DNA from: Centrapalus pauciflorus
Taxonomy: Eukaryota; Streptophyta; Magnoliopsida; Asterales; Asteraceae
Reading direction: 5' to 3'
Assembly (NCBI GenBank): GCA_020465985.1
Contig: JAANYP010000818.1
Location: 62,001 to 126,000, forward strand
Length of the DNA stretch: 64,000 nucleotides
A program made the translations under genes and the position numbers. This document shows positions 9,832-21,356 of the stretch, one piece after another. How positions within the stretch are numbered: the stretch's first letter is position 1; each line of letters starts with the position of its first letter. The notes below the pieces were generated by a model. That model was given only the letters and a program-made list of their open reading frames with translations, was not told the DNA's origin and did not search any database.

Positions 9832-11729
9832 TGTAACATCCCTACTTTTCAACTATATGTAATTTACAATTTTAAGGACTTAATTGTTGTACTAATGGAT
9901 GATTATATCAATTTAAGTTAATTTCGATCATAATATCGGTTTAAATAAGAAAATATGAAGTTGAGGGGTATAATGTGCAAATAAGTTAAAGTGACAAATA
10001 AAAAGGGAATTAGAGTTCATAATTTCAAAACACACTCTCTCTCTACTCTCTCTCTCTCTCTCTAACCGTACTCTCTCTCTCTCTCTCTCTCTCGGCTTCA
10101 ATTCAAGGAACACAAGAACCATCAATTTAAAGTTCAAAAGTTTGGATTCAAGTAGCATTTAAGGAACTATAATTACTACAAGCTTCAAATCAAGGTAAAA
10201 TCATTCAATATTTCAAATTTTTGATGTTTTGGTTCGGTTTTTATGAGAACTGATTTCTAAGATTTATGATGCAAATGTTTATGCATGTTGAATGTTGTTA
10301 TGGATTAGTTTAAATCGAGTATAGATGATGCAACATACCAAATTTCAGAATCAGTTTCAAAGTTTAAGTATGATTTTGAGATAAGTGTTTGTTTTTAGTG
10401 TGTGTGTTCATCGAGACTTGTAGAAAAATGGACTCAAATGGGTTATTTTGGTACATAAGTGTTATGTTATAAGTTGAAATAGTGTATTTAAGTTCATATT
10501 TACAACTTTAGTTACTGAAACATGCAAAAATGGTCAAAAAGTGAATTCTGGAAAATATTGTTAAGTATGAACTCGGTTCGGACCTGCATCCGAATTCGGA
10601 CCTGTACCCAATCCGGACCACCATAAATTTCGGACCTACAGGGACTTCAGACCAACAGTAATTTCGGACCCCCACCCAATTCGGTCCAACAGTGATTTCG
10701 GACCTTGCCTAATTCGGACCCCATACCTAATTCAGACAACCCATGTTTCGGACCATCCAAATTCGGATGTGGTCCGAATTCAGATCCAATTATACTTAAT
10801 TTTCAGAATTTAAGTTTTAAGCAATTACTGATATAAATTCACTATTACACTTACTTGACAGATCATTGTGGTGTTATCAAAACACACATTGATTCAGATA
10901 CACGACACACTGTACCAATCACTTTGAGTAATAGATTATCATTCTAACATTTATTGTCTTTGCATTCACACGTTTACAATTCAATGGCATGTTCACATTG
11001 TTCATTACATCAATTGGCACTCATGATTAATTTGTTGTTATTATGCACACTCGTACTTGACATGTGACACACATGTAGCCATCGTTCATTTGAAAGTGCA
11101 TCTATTTACATCATGCTTGCACTGCATGATCATTACTTCACAATCTGATGCGACCTGGACTGGGGCTGACAGTAGGCCACTGTCAGGGACTGATCATGCC
11201 ACTCGTTATCCTGGTCAGGTTCGGTACATCCCCGATCAGCATTTGAACTGCCAACCCCATGCTTGCACTGCATGGTTTTCACATACTATGAGGCTTACAC
11301 TGCCTGTACACACATACATTGGGGCTTACACTGCCCATGGTTACGCAATGATTGTAAAGTAATATTTGTTGTTTGCATAATCTGTTATCTCACTAAGCAA
11401 TTAGCTTACTCTTGACTCACAATATTTTCAGGCAAAGGCAAAGGTGTAGCTGGACCTTTTTCTTAGGCAATTCAATTCACATCTCGGTGTCCTAGAAGCT
11501 ACTTTGGTACATGGACGATATAGCTTTGGGGCTGGGATTTCATGACTTTAAAACAATTATGATGTTGTAATAGTTAGACTTAATCACTGTAGACATGTAC
11601 TTTCATTGCTTTAGTGTGGAACTGCTTAAATCTGATTTAAGTATTCAATTTCAATTATCATGTTATTCAATGGGTTGTTTGTTGATCCTGGTGATTCCAA
11701 TTATACTATAAAAACAAGAGGTCGTCACA
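9832..11729 (+). repeat. E1 3' LTR
   Basis: TGTAACATCCC...GTCGTCACA. Same content as the 5' LTR, with small differences, including one fewer unit in the 17-bp array (here about 10570-10790). Confidence 0.92.
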
Positions 11730-12042
11730 AGGAGTAAAGGCATAACATCGGCTGTAGTAATTCTGTCTGGATTTATGGCTCAAGGCGTCTGCTACTACGT
11801 TTGCTTTGGCTGGATGATATAGGATCTCGCAGTCATAGTCTTTGATCAGTTCCTTTGATCGTCTTTGCCGCATATTCTGTTCTTTCTGGTCGAATATATA
11901 CTTTAGACTTTTGGGGCCTGTGTATAATTTGCATCGGTTGCCATACAGATAATGCTGTCGGATCTTCAATGCGAAGGTCACGGCTGCAAGTTCTAAGTCG
12001 TGCGTAAGATAGTTCTTTCGTGAGTCTTTAGTTGCCTTGATG
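11730..12042 (-). pseudogene. E3 RNase H, distal part
   Basis: Minus-strand translation contains THDLELAAVTFALKIRQHYLYG, PKSLKYIF, IKDYDCEILYHPAKANVVADALS and CYAFTP, the C-terminal half of gypsy RNase H. It continues from 20801-21176 once E2 is removed: the other side ends in DKVIAYAS, the residues just before this part. The TDH motif reads TGP here. Confidence 0.9.
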
Positions 12043-14460
12043 TGTAACATCCGGCATTGAACCAGGTTAGCAACAACGACCTAATTAGCATTTAATAGTC
12101 AAATTATAGCCTAATCAATAGTCATTAGAACTTAATCAAATGATTAACAAGGCTTATTAGAGGACTCAACTCAATTAGAATCAAATTCATCGGTGCGATG
12201 AATCGGGAAATCAATTAATCCGATCAATTTACGATATGAGGGATTAATTCAACTAAGTACGAAATTAAACTATGATTAGTGACACTAATCATACACTAAT
12301 ACAATTACTTAACCTTAATTATGCAAGACTAAAACAATTCATTAAAACAATGCATTCAAAAAGTATTTTTGAATTTACAAGAAAAGGAAAATACAAGAAT
12401 ACATTTTAAATACATTTATACAAAAAAAAAATTTGAAAATACCCCATATTTATGACCATGTGGCCGGCCACCACATGGTACAACCACCACCTTGACTTTC
12501 ATTTCTTTATTACATATCCCATACACCATCTACATCAAGTGTCTCCATCTTTGGAGATCTTCACTCAACCTCCAAAATTCACCATCATTGCAAGAGTTAT
12601 TTTCATCTATAAATAAGACCACTTTTCACTCTTCATTTCCACAACATCAAAACATAAATCTCTCTTCTCTCCTCTCATGAAATCCGGCCTCCATGAGGCT
12701 CAAGAACACCAAAATTCCAACCTTGTGTTCTTGCAATATATCAAGCATTTTTGGTGCAACAAAATTCAAGATTTCAACTTCTACTAGTTTGCATCTTTCT
12801 AATACTTCAAAGTAAGTAAATACTAGCTTATTACATCTTATATTCATGTTTATATAAGTCTTGCATAATATATATAATCACCAACAACAACAAGTTACAT
12901 AAAAACTCAAGTTTATAAGTTTCTAGTTTTATTTTAAGTTATTTCTTTACATGTGTTTATGAATATGTAAACACATTATAGAAGTGTTAATATTATGAAA
13001 ACATGTGATACATATGTGTTTTTTTATACCTATTATGGCTTTTATACAAGTTGTCTTTAAATAAACAACAAGAATCATAAGTTGTTTTAAGTTTATAAAC
13101 TACGGATTTCCGGCAGAAAATTTATATCGACTTTGAAAAATCATAACTAATTCATAACTCAACGAAATGAGTTGATTCTTGTCTCAAAAGTTAGATCTAT
13201 GTCTTAATAATAGATCTGCAATTTTTCATAATTTATTTTGAAGTTTAAGACCTCCAGAAATTATTTGAGAAACCGAAAGTTTGACAGCTCAAAAATGGCC
13301 AACATAGCGTTTTTAACGAGCTTTTTCACCAACCTAAGCAACTCGAAAAATGGCCGTTCTTGATTCTAAAAATCCTTTGTATATAGTAGTTTAATGTCCT
13401 AGAAAACCAAAGTCTAAAACATTTTGGAGCTTGGTCAAAAACAGCCTCAAAGTAGGCCGAAAAACCTCCGAAAAAGCTGGAAAATTGTATATATATATAA
13501 ACTTGACGTTTTAAGCAAATCTTATTTATAAACTTGTAATGTTGGGTGAATTAAGACATAAAAATCTATAAATATACATATTATCATATATTAGTAATAT
13601 TAAGTCCTTATTATCATTTAGGACTCGGTTAAACATCTCCGGTTTCATCACCCATCAAACTACGCAAACTTGCATTTTGCGCATATTTTGCCATCACAAG
13701 TTCGGTGAGTCTTCATAGCCCCTATTTTTCACTATCTATTGGGGTCGAAATACATGCACTGTTTTCATATGGACATCAAAACTGTTTATTTCTTATATGT
13801 CTTACATGTTCGGATTCCATCAGCCCTTATATCATGAACCGTTAATTGCATTTATTTGTAAGCGCGAGTATATTGTGGATAGATCTATTGGGAGTCATGT
13901 CCCCCATTCGTGTTAGTTCGGTTCGGCTAACAGCGAGTGCATATATATTCAACACACGGTATTACGTATGGGAATACTGCACAGGGCAAACTCATTCTAA
14001 TTAAGCTTCGGTTGCATGATGGTTTATGTAATACATACACGGAATTTATGATTTTATAAATTCAACTCATCTGATAATGTCCATACAACTGGTCTTTTCG
14101 CGTAAACCTATGAGCTCACCAACAATTTTTGTTGACGTATTTTAGCATGTATTTTCAGGAAATTAAGGCAAGTATGCCTTCAGAAGTAACTACTTTCAAG
14201 CTTCCGCACTTAAGGAGTCGCATTCTTTTCAAACCGTCGGAGATTTATTTGCATTATTTTGGATAATTTAATTATGTATTTAAATCTCTGTACTTTGCGA
14301 ACTACTCTTTATCATTTACGGTTTATGTAAAACATTTCTACCTTTTAAAGTCATATCGATGTATTTTCGAAAACGTCCATACAGTGGTCGTTCATTATGA
14401 TTATGGTTACGCTTCCGCGACGTCATGCTTCGTCGCCAACCGGGGTAACGGGGTGTGACA
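12043..14460 (+). repeat. E2 5' LTR
   Basis: TGTAACATCCGGC...GGGGTGTGACA. It carries a TATA box (CTATAAATA at 12607) about 565 bp in. Two small open frames (12492-12680 + and 12647-12847 -) are identical in the 3' LTR but overlap the promoter and resemble no protein I know. Confidence 0.95.
12607..12615 (+). promoter_or_regulatory. TATA box of the E2 LTR promoter
   Basis: CTATAAATA, repeated at 18986-18994 in the 3' LTR and conserved on the minus strand in S-A (23214-23222) and the left LTR of E7 (53755-53763). Conservation across four LTRs and position in the 5' quarter of the LTR fit the U3 promoter. Confidence 0.65.
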
Positions 14461-14463
14461 GAT

Positions 14464-14476
14464 TGGATTCAGAGCC
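14464..14476 (+). other. E2 primer-binding site (degenerate)
   Basis: TGGATTCAGAGCC, three bases after the LTR end; one rearranged position relative to the usual TGGTATCAGAGC. Confidence 0.75.
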
Positions 14477-14562
14477 ATAGTTATAATGAACTAGGTTGCA
14501 TTAGTACCTAGACTATAACTGTTACAAAAACTAAACTTTCTTCAAGAACTGTGAACACATAT

Positions 14563-15690
14563 ATGGACCCTGATGACAATAACATATCGAAATTGACCCC
14601 TAGGGAAAGGGTGTGACTAGCACAACGGGAGTTTATCCCGGTACCTGCCCATCAGCCAAGCCCGTCGCAGTAGTAACGAGCAAGCATAGGACAGTGGGGA
14701 TGGATGCCTCACACTCTCCAAGAGTGGAGAAACGAGGAGGGGATCCAAATCCAGTTTGAACTCAGAACACCATCTTCCTCTCAAGTGTCGACACTTACCT
14801 AGAAACCTATATAACAAACGATGCCCCTGTTGGTGGCAAGGGCCGCCAGACACGACCTCCAATTTCGACAAAATCCACCAAGAGGTCGGTGAGATCTTTG
14901 CAAGGATTAAGCAGGAGGCAATGCAAACCACCAATAAACCTTAGGCTGACCAGAATACCCAGGCGATTTAACAAAACGGAATCGACGAATTGTGGCAGCA
15001 CCCAGCGGAGCACAAAGCACACACTGCAGAACTAACCCAACGACTTAACGCTCTGGAGTACGAGGAAACCCCGGAGGCATCTCTTTATAGTATTTATCTA
15101 GGCTTTACTATCTGATATATCTTAGGGTAAATAAGGCTTAAGAATTTATCAGAAAATTCTGACCATATCATATACAAAGATTAAGTATCAAGAACTTTTA
15201 TGAGGAATTAAGTTTAATTACAACTCTGCGTAGGAAAAGATAAAGCTGTGACTATCTGCCTAAGAAATTTCAAACCCGTAGACTTATCCTCTTACCCCAT
15301 TAGATACCACTTATGCATTTCTACTATTTTATACTGGTGCTGATAGGAGCTTTATATCCACTAAGTTCACTAAGCAGATAAATTCCATTAATTGCTACTT
15401 ATGCTATTGAGGTTGATGACAGTGAGACGCTTAAGACAAATAATATAAGTCGAGGATGCTCCTTAGAATTAGTAGGCCGACTCTTTGAAACAGACATGAT
15501 ACCCATAAAACTGGGAAGTGTTTACGTGGTCATAGGCATGGATTGGCTATCGAAAATCGTGTGGAAATAGTATGCAACAAGAACACAGTTCATATACCTT
15601 TAGCCAATAAGAAGGTCCTTACTGTCCAACGCAAAGCAAGAAATACCAAAGTAAGCATCATCTCTAGCATTAGGACCCTGAAGTGTTGAT
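14563..15690 (+). pseudogene. E2 gag and protease remnants
   Basis: An ATG at 14563 opens MDPDDNNISKLTPRERV and stops at once. Later scraps include ELWQHPAEHKAHTAEL (gag-like charged helix) and, at about 15310-15640, a protease remnant with ETLKTNNISRGCSLELVGR and VVIGMDWLS. No zinc knuckle is visible and the gag core is largely missing. Many stops and shifts. Confidence 0.7.
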
Positions 15691-15899
15691 AGAGAGGGAA
15701 CCAAAGGGAAAGCGGCTCGAAAATATTCTTATTATTTATGGTCACCTCAAAGTTTTTCCAGAACACTTACCTGAACACCCAACATCGAGGCAAGTCAAAT
15801 TCAAAAATAGGCCTACTATCAGGTGCGGTACCAGTGGCTCGAGCACCATGTCGATTAGCCCCATCAATAGTGTAAGAATCGTCCAACCAACTGTAGGAG

Positions 15900-17100
15900 C
15901 TCTTAAATAAAGGGCCTATCAAACCGAGTTCCTCGCTTTGGAGGAGCTCCAGTTTTGTTCATAAAGGAGAAGGATGGAACTTTCGGGATGTGCATCAATT
16001 ACCGAGAAATTAAATAACCTAAAAGAACCAATACCCACTTCCAAGGATCAATGACTTGTTTGATAAAACTCCAAGAATTAAGCTTCTATTCGAAGATCGA
16101 CCTTAGGTCTGGTTACCATCAGGTTAGAGTTCACAAGAAAGATATTCCAAAGACAGCTTTCAGATTTCGTTTCGGTCATCATAAATTCCTATTAATGCCG
16201 TTTGGATTAACCAGGGTACCCAACAGTACTCATGGACCTCATCGGGTGTGCAAACCTTATTTAGACAAATTCGTGATTGTATTCATGAATGACTTTTAAT
16301 CTACTCACGAAACGAGAAGGAGCACGAGCAACATTTAAGACTGATTCTGGAATTATCGGAGAAAGAACAACTATATGCTAAGCTTTCTAAATTTGACTAG
16401 GAGAGGTGAAATCCCTCGGACACGTGAACAATAGTAAAGGAATCCAAGTCGACCCCGCAAAGATCGAGGCTATCAGGAATTGGTCAACTCTTAGAACCCC
16501 CATAGAGATACGACAGTCCTTAAGACTTGCCACTTATTATAAGCAATTTCCTCAAAGATCACCAAGAACTCTAACAAAACTGACCCGAAAAGACATTAAG
16601 TATGATTGGAGCAAGGATCAGGAGATATCATTTCAGTTATTAAAGCACAAACTGTGCATCGCGCCTATTTTGTCCGTACCTAAGAGGAATGAGAAATTTA
16701 TAGATTACTATGACACTTCACACAATGGACTGATGTAGAAAGATAAGGTCATAGCTTATACTCCATGAAAACTTAAGATTCACGAGGTGAATTACACAAC
16801 GCATGATCTAGATCTTGGAAGAGTAGTCTTTACCCTTAAGACTTGAAGACATTAGTTGTACGGTAAGAAGTGTATTACACTCACGGACCCTAAGAGCCTC
16901 CAACACATCTTGAACAAGAAAAAGTCAAATATTAGGTAACATCGTTGATAGAGCTAATAAGTGGTTGCAACAGTGAGATTCGTTATCACCTGAGGAAAAC
17001 TAATGTGGTTGCAGACGCTCATAGCCGAAAGAAATGAGTTAAGCCATTAAGAGTACCAGCCATAGTTATAACCACTCAACCAAACCCTCCTCTCTTAGTT
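15900..17100 (+). pseudogene. E2 RT-RNase H remnant
   Basis: Broken pieces: GAPVLFIKE region, then 16051-16299 with FYSKIDLRSGYHQVRVHKKD and LMPFGLT; the catalytic FIDD box reads FMND. 16406-16738 holds LGHVNNSKGIQVDPAKIEAI and TLTKLTRKDIKYDW. RNase H follows, with stops inside. The RT/connection junction (about 16400) has no intron, unlike E1 and E3. Confidence 0.85.
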
Positions 17101-18340
17101 CATGAAGTTATTAAGGAGGAAAATATGAAAAATAAAGCCCTGCACAGAATGGATAAATAGTTTGGAATAAGGGTTAATGGAAATCAATACTTCACGAATA
17201 GAGTCTGGTTACCCTATTTTTTTTATAGAGTAAGAAAACTGGTTAAAGATGACGGACACAAATCAAGATATGTCGTTCACCCCGGATCCGATAAAATGTA
17301 TCATAGGGAACTATACGGGTGGCCTATCATGAAGGATGACATTGCCACATAGGTCAAAAACATTTCTAACATGCTCCAAAGTTAGGACCAACATCAGAAA
17401 ACATTTGAGTAATATTCGACCACCTAACAAAATCTGCGCGTTCCTACCAATCAAGAAGAACATCAGGATGAATAAGCTAGTCCAAACGTACCTCGAGGAA
17501 GTGCCTATTATAATGATTTTTGATATGGATAGCAGATCTACAGCTAAGCTTTTGGCAATTATTATAGCAAACTGTGGATACAAACCTGGACATGAGTACC
17601 ACATATCACTCTCAGGCCAATGGTCAGAATAATAGAACGATCCAAACCCTAGAACATACATTAAGAGCCTGTGTAATGGATACTCATTTGCCTTAGTGGA
17701 ATTATCGTACTACAATAGCTATCACTCATGTATTAAAGCTTCTCCGTTTGAAGCCCTCTACGGGCAAAAGTGTCGATCACCGATTTATTGGGAAGAAGTG
17801 GGAAATGGCCAAATCACTGGCGTTAAGATCATTCACGAAACAACCGAAAGGATAGTACAGATAAGAAACTGGCTAAAAGTTGCCTGCGATTGTAAGAAAG
17901 TTATGCAGATGAAAATAGAAAATCCCTTGAGTTCTAATTAGGAGAACGAGTACTGATAAGAGTCTCGCCATGGAAGGGCGTGTTACGATTTGGGAAACAA
18001 GGATAACTAAACCCTTGATACATTGGCAATGCAAAGTCTTAAAGGGAATTGGACTCGTAGCTTATCGTTTAGAGTTACCACTAGAGTTTAGCAGCATGCA
18101 CAATACCTTCCATGTATCGAATAAGAAGAAGTGTTTGTTAGAGGAGACACTTGTTACCCCTTGGGAGAGATCCAGCTAAATAATAAACTTCACTTCATCA
18201 AAGAGCCGGTTGAAATCCTGGACCGTAAGGTCAAAGGATTGAAGCACAGTTGTATACCCATCCTCAAGGTCAGATGGAAATTCTAGACATGGACCACAAT
18301 TCACTTAGGCATGCAAAGGCTAGTTTAAGCAAAGATACTC
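17100..18340 (+). pseudogene. E2 integrase and chromodomain remnant
   Basis: Fragments of integrase: HPGSDKMYH zinc-binding area (about 17280), SYYNSYHSCIKASPFEALYGQKCRSP (17700-17790), RLELPLEFSSMHNTFHVSN (about 18060), and a last piece with FIKEPVEILDRKVKGLKHS resembling the E7 chromodomain. Frames change repeatedly and much of the catalytic core is lost. Confidence 0.82.
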
Positions 18341-18403
18341 TCATCTACTTTTAAGTAACAAAACCCCTGAGGAAACAGGATAAAATTTCGGGACGAAATT
18401 CCC

Positions 18404-18418
18404 TTAACAGGGGGAGAC
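18404..18418 (+). other. E2 polypurine tract
   Basis: AACAGGGGGAGAC immediately before the 3' LTR; the same tract precedes the LTR of E7 on the minus strand (54313-54325). It primes plus-strand DNA synthesis. Confidence 0.85.
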
Positions 18419-20795
18419 TGTAACATTCGGCATTGAACCAGGTTAGCAACAACGACCTAATTAGCATTTAATAGTCAAATTATAGCCTAATCAATAGTCA
18501 TTAGAACTTAATCAAATGATTAACAAGGCTTATTAGAAGACTCAACTCAATTAGAATCAAATTCATCGGTGCGATGAATCGGGAAATCAATTAATCCGAT
18601 CAATTTACGATATGAGGGATTAATTCAACTAAGTACGAAATTAAACTATGATTAGTGACACTAATCATACACTAATACAATTACTTAACCTTAATTATGC
18701 AAGACTAAAACAATTCATTAAAACAATGCATTCAAAAAGTATTTTTGAATTTACAAGAAAAGGAAAATACAAGAATACATTTTAAATACATTTATACAAA
18801 AAAAAAAAAATTTGAAAATACCCCATATTTATGACCATGTGGCCGGCCACCACATGGTACAACCACCACCTTGACTTTCATTTCTTTATTACATATCCCA
18901 TACACCATCTACATCAAGTGTCTCCATCTTTGGAGATCTTCACTCAACCTCCAAAATTCACCATCATTGCAAGAGTTATTTTCATCTATAAATAAGACCA
19001 CTTTTCACTCTTCATTTCCACAACATCAAAACATAAATCTCTCTTCTCTCCTCTCATGAAATCCGGCCTCCATGAGGCTCAAGAACACCAAAATTCCAAC
19101 CTTGTGTTCTTGCAATATATCAAGCATTTTTGGTGCAACAAAATTCAAGATTTCAACTTCTACTAGTTTGCATCTTTCTAATACTTCAAAGTAAGTAAAT
19201 ACTAGCTTATTACATCTTATATTCATGTTTATATAAGTCTTGCATAATATATATAATCACCAACAACAACAAGTTACATAAAAACTCAAGTTTATAAGTT
19301 TCTAGTTTTATTTTAAGTTATTTCTTTACATGTGTTTATGAATATGTAAACACATTATAAAAGTGTTAATATTATGAAAACATGTGATACATATGTGTTT
19401 TTTTATAACTATTATGGCTTTTATACAAGTTGTCTTTAAATAAACAACAAGAATCATAAGTTGTTTTAAGTTTATAAACTACGGATTTCCGGCAGAAATG
19501 TATATCGACTTTGAAAAATCATAACTATATCATAACTCAACGAAATGAGTTGATTCTTGTCTCAAAAGTTAGATCTATGTCTTAACTATAGATCTGCATT
19601 TTTTCATAATTTATTTTGAAGTTTAAGACCTCCAGAAATTATTTGAGAAACCGAAAGTTTGACAGCTCAAAAATGGCCAACATAGCGTTTTTAACGAGCT
19701 TTTTCACCAACCTAAACAACTCGAAAAATGGCCGTTCTTGATTCTAAAAACATTTTGGAGCTTGGTCAAAAACAGCCTCAAAGTAGGCCGAAAAACCACC
19801 GAAAAAGCTGGAAAATTGTATATATATATATATAAACTTGACGTTTTAAGCAAATCTTATTTATAAACTTGTAATGTTGGGTGATTTAAGACATAAAAAT
19901 CAATAAATATACATATTATCATATATTAGTAATATTAAGTCCTTATTATCATTTAGGACTCGGTTAAACATCTCCGGTTTCATCACCCATCAAACTACGC
20001 AAACTTGCATTTTGCGCATATTTTGCCATCACAAGTTCGGTGAGTCTTCATAGCCCCTATTTTTCACTATCTATTGGGGTGGAAATACATGCACTGTTTT
20101 CATATGGACATCAAAACTGTTTATTTCTTATATGTATTACATGTTCGGATTCCATCAGCCCTTATATCATGAACCGTTAATTGCATTTATTTGTAAGCGC
20201 GAGTATATTGTGGATAGATCTATTGGGAGTCATGTCCCCCATTCGTGTTAGCTCGGTTCGGCTAACAGCGAGTGCATATATATTCAACACACGGTATTAC
20301 GTATGGGAATACTGCACAGGGCAAACTCATTCTAATTAAGCTTCGGTTGCATGATGGTTTATGTAATACATACACGGAATTTATGATTTTATAAATTCAA
20401 CTCATCTGATAATGTCCATACAACTGGTCTTTTCGCGTAAACCTATGAGCTCACCAACAATTTTTGTTGACGTATTTTAGCATGTATTTTCAGGAAATTA
20501 AGGCAAGTATGCCTTCAGAAGTAACTACTTTCAAGCTTCCGCACTTAAGGAGTCGCATTCTTTTCAAACCGTCGGAGATTTATTTGCATTATTTTGGATA
20601 ATTTAATTATGTATTTAAATCTCTGTACTTTGCGAACTACTCTTTATCATTTACGGTTTATGTAAAACATTTCTACCTTTTAAAGTCATATCGATGTATT
20701 TTCGAAAACGTCCATATAGTGGTCGTTCATTATGATTATGGTTACGCTTCCGCGACGTCATGCTTCGTCGCCAACCGGGGTAACGGGGTGTGACA
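18419..20795 (+). repeat. E2 3' LTR
   Basis: Nearly identical to 12043-14460. The main difference is a deletion of about 45 bp near 19748, plus about 20 substitutions and a longer TA run. Confidence 0.95.
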
Positions 20796-20800
20796 TGATG

Positions 20801-21176
20801 CGTAGGCGATAACTTTATCCTGTTGCATCAACACACAGCCTAGTCCCATCTTTGAAGCATTACTATAGACAACAAAGTCGTCATTACCCTCAGGTAGGGC
20901 CAGTATCGGTGCTTCAATCAATTTGCGTTTCAGAGTCTCAAAGGCTTGTTCTTGGGATTCGTTCCAGTCAAACTTAATGTCTTTCTTTGTCAGGCTAGTT
21001 AAAGGTACCACAATCTTGGAGAAATCACGGATGATCCTCCGGTAATAACGTGCTAATCCCAAGAAGCTTCAGATTTCAGATACTTTTTTCGGTGCTTCCC
21101 ATTTCTTGACTGCATCAACTTTCGATGGATCCACAGCAATTCCATCGCCTGAGACAACATGTCCCAGGAATTGTAC
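20801..21176 (-). pseudogene. E3 RT connection and RNase H, proximal part
   Basis: Minus-strand coding from VQFLGHVVSGDGIAVDPS through SFLGLARYYRRIIRDFSKI, LTKKDIKFDWNESQEQAFETLK, DDFVVYSNASKMGLGCVLMQQ and DKVIAYAS. One TGA (CGA to TGA) sits before SFLGL, and the first catalytic Asp of RNase H is Asn (YSNAS). The downstream half lies at 11730-12042, on the far side of E2. Confidence 0.9.
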
Positions 21177-21259
21177 CTAAACACGGAGGTTTAAAAGTGG
21201 TACAACAAGTTTTAGCTATGGCACATGTATATAAATGACAACGAGGAATCAAATATTAC
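21177..21259 (-). other. Spliceosomal-type intron inside E3 RT (83 bp, phase 0)
   Basis: On the minus strand it starts GTAATA and ends GTTTAG. It splits FWLRQ from VQFLGHV, the same codon junction as in E1. Its length is not a multiple of three and it contains an in-frame TAA, so unspliced RNA could not give full-length Pol. Sequence differs from the E1 intron by eye. Confidence 0.8.
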
Positions 21260-21356
21260 CTGGCGTAACCAGAATTCACATTTTGAGAACTTTGCGTAGA
21301 GTCGCTCTTTGCGTAGCAATTCTAGCAATTCCCGTAAATGCTTTGCATGGTCAGTC
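21260..21356 (-). pseudogene. E3 RT, segment between intron and S-A
   Basis: Encodes the stretch ending KFSKCEFWLRQ (minus strand), following the RT part at 23776-24167 after removal of solo LTR S-A. It includes the CAGTC target duplication at its outer end. Confidence 0.85.

Larger units (their letters stand above)
2976..11729 (+). mobile_element. E1: Tekay-type chromovirus (Ty3/gypsy), nearly complete
   Basis: Two LTRs of about 1.9 kb bound a gag-PR-RT-RNase H-IN-chromodomain region in chromovirus order. Flanking pentamers are ATGAG (2971-2975) and AGGAG (11730-11734), an imperfect 4/5 match. The left flank is plastid DNA and the right flank is E3 RNase H, so E1 sits exactly at their junction. 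It could be a simple insertion with a mutated duplication, or a product of recombination between two copies. Coding is broken by several stops and one clear frameshift but all domains are recognisable; RT contains an intron. Confidence 0.93.
12043..20795 (+). mobile_element. E2: gypsy element with young LTRs and ruined pol
   Basis: Two LTRs of about 2.4 kb, perfect 5-bp target duplication TGATG (12038-12042 and 20796-20800), primer site and polypurine tract. It interrupts E3 RNase H. By eye the LTRs differ at only about 20 positions plus one deletion, yet the internal region has dozens of stops, frameshifts and deletions. The LTR family is shared with S-A and E7. Confidence 0.94.

Noticed and set aside
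12492..12847. Small open frames identical in both E2 LTRs (62 and 66 codons)
   Set aside because: Identity reflects recent LTR duplication. They overlap the TATA box and have no recognisable protein features.
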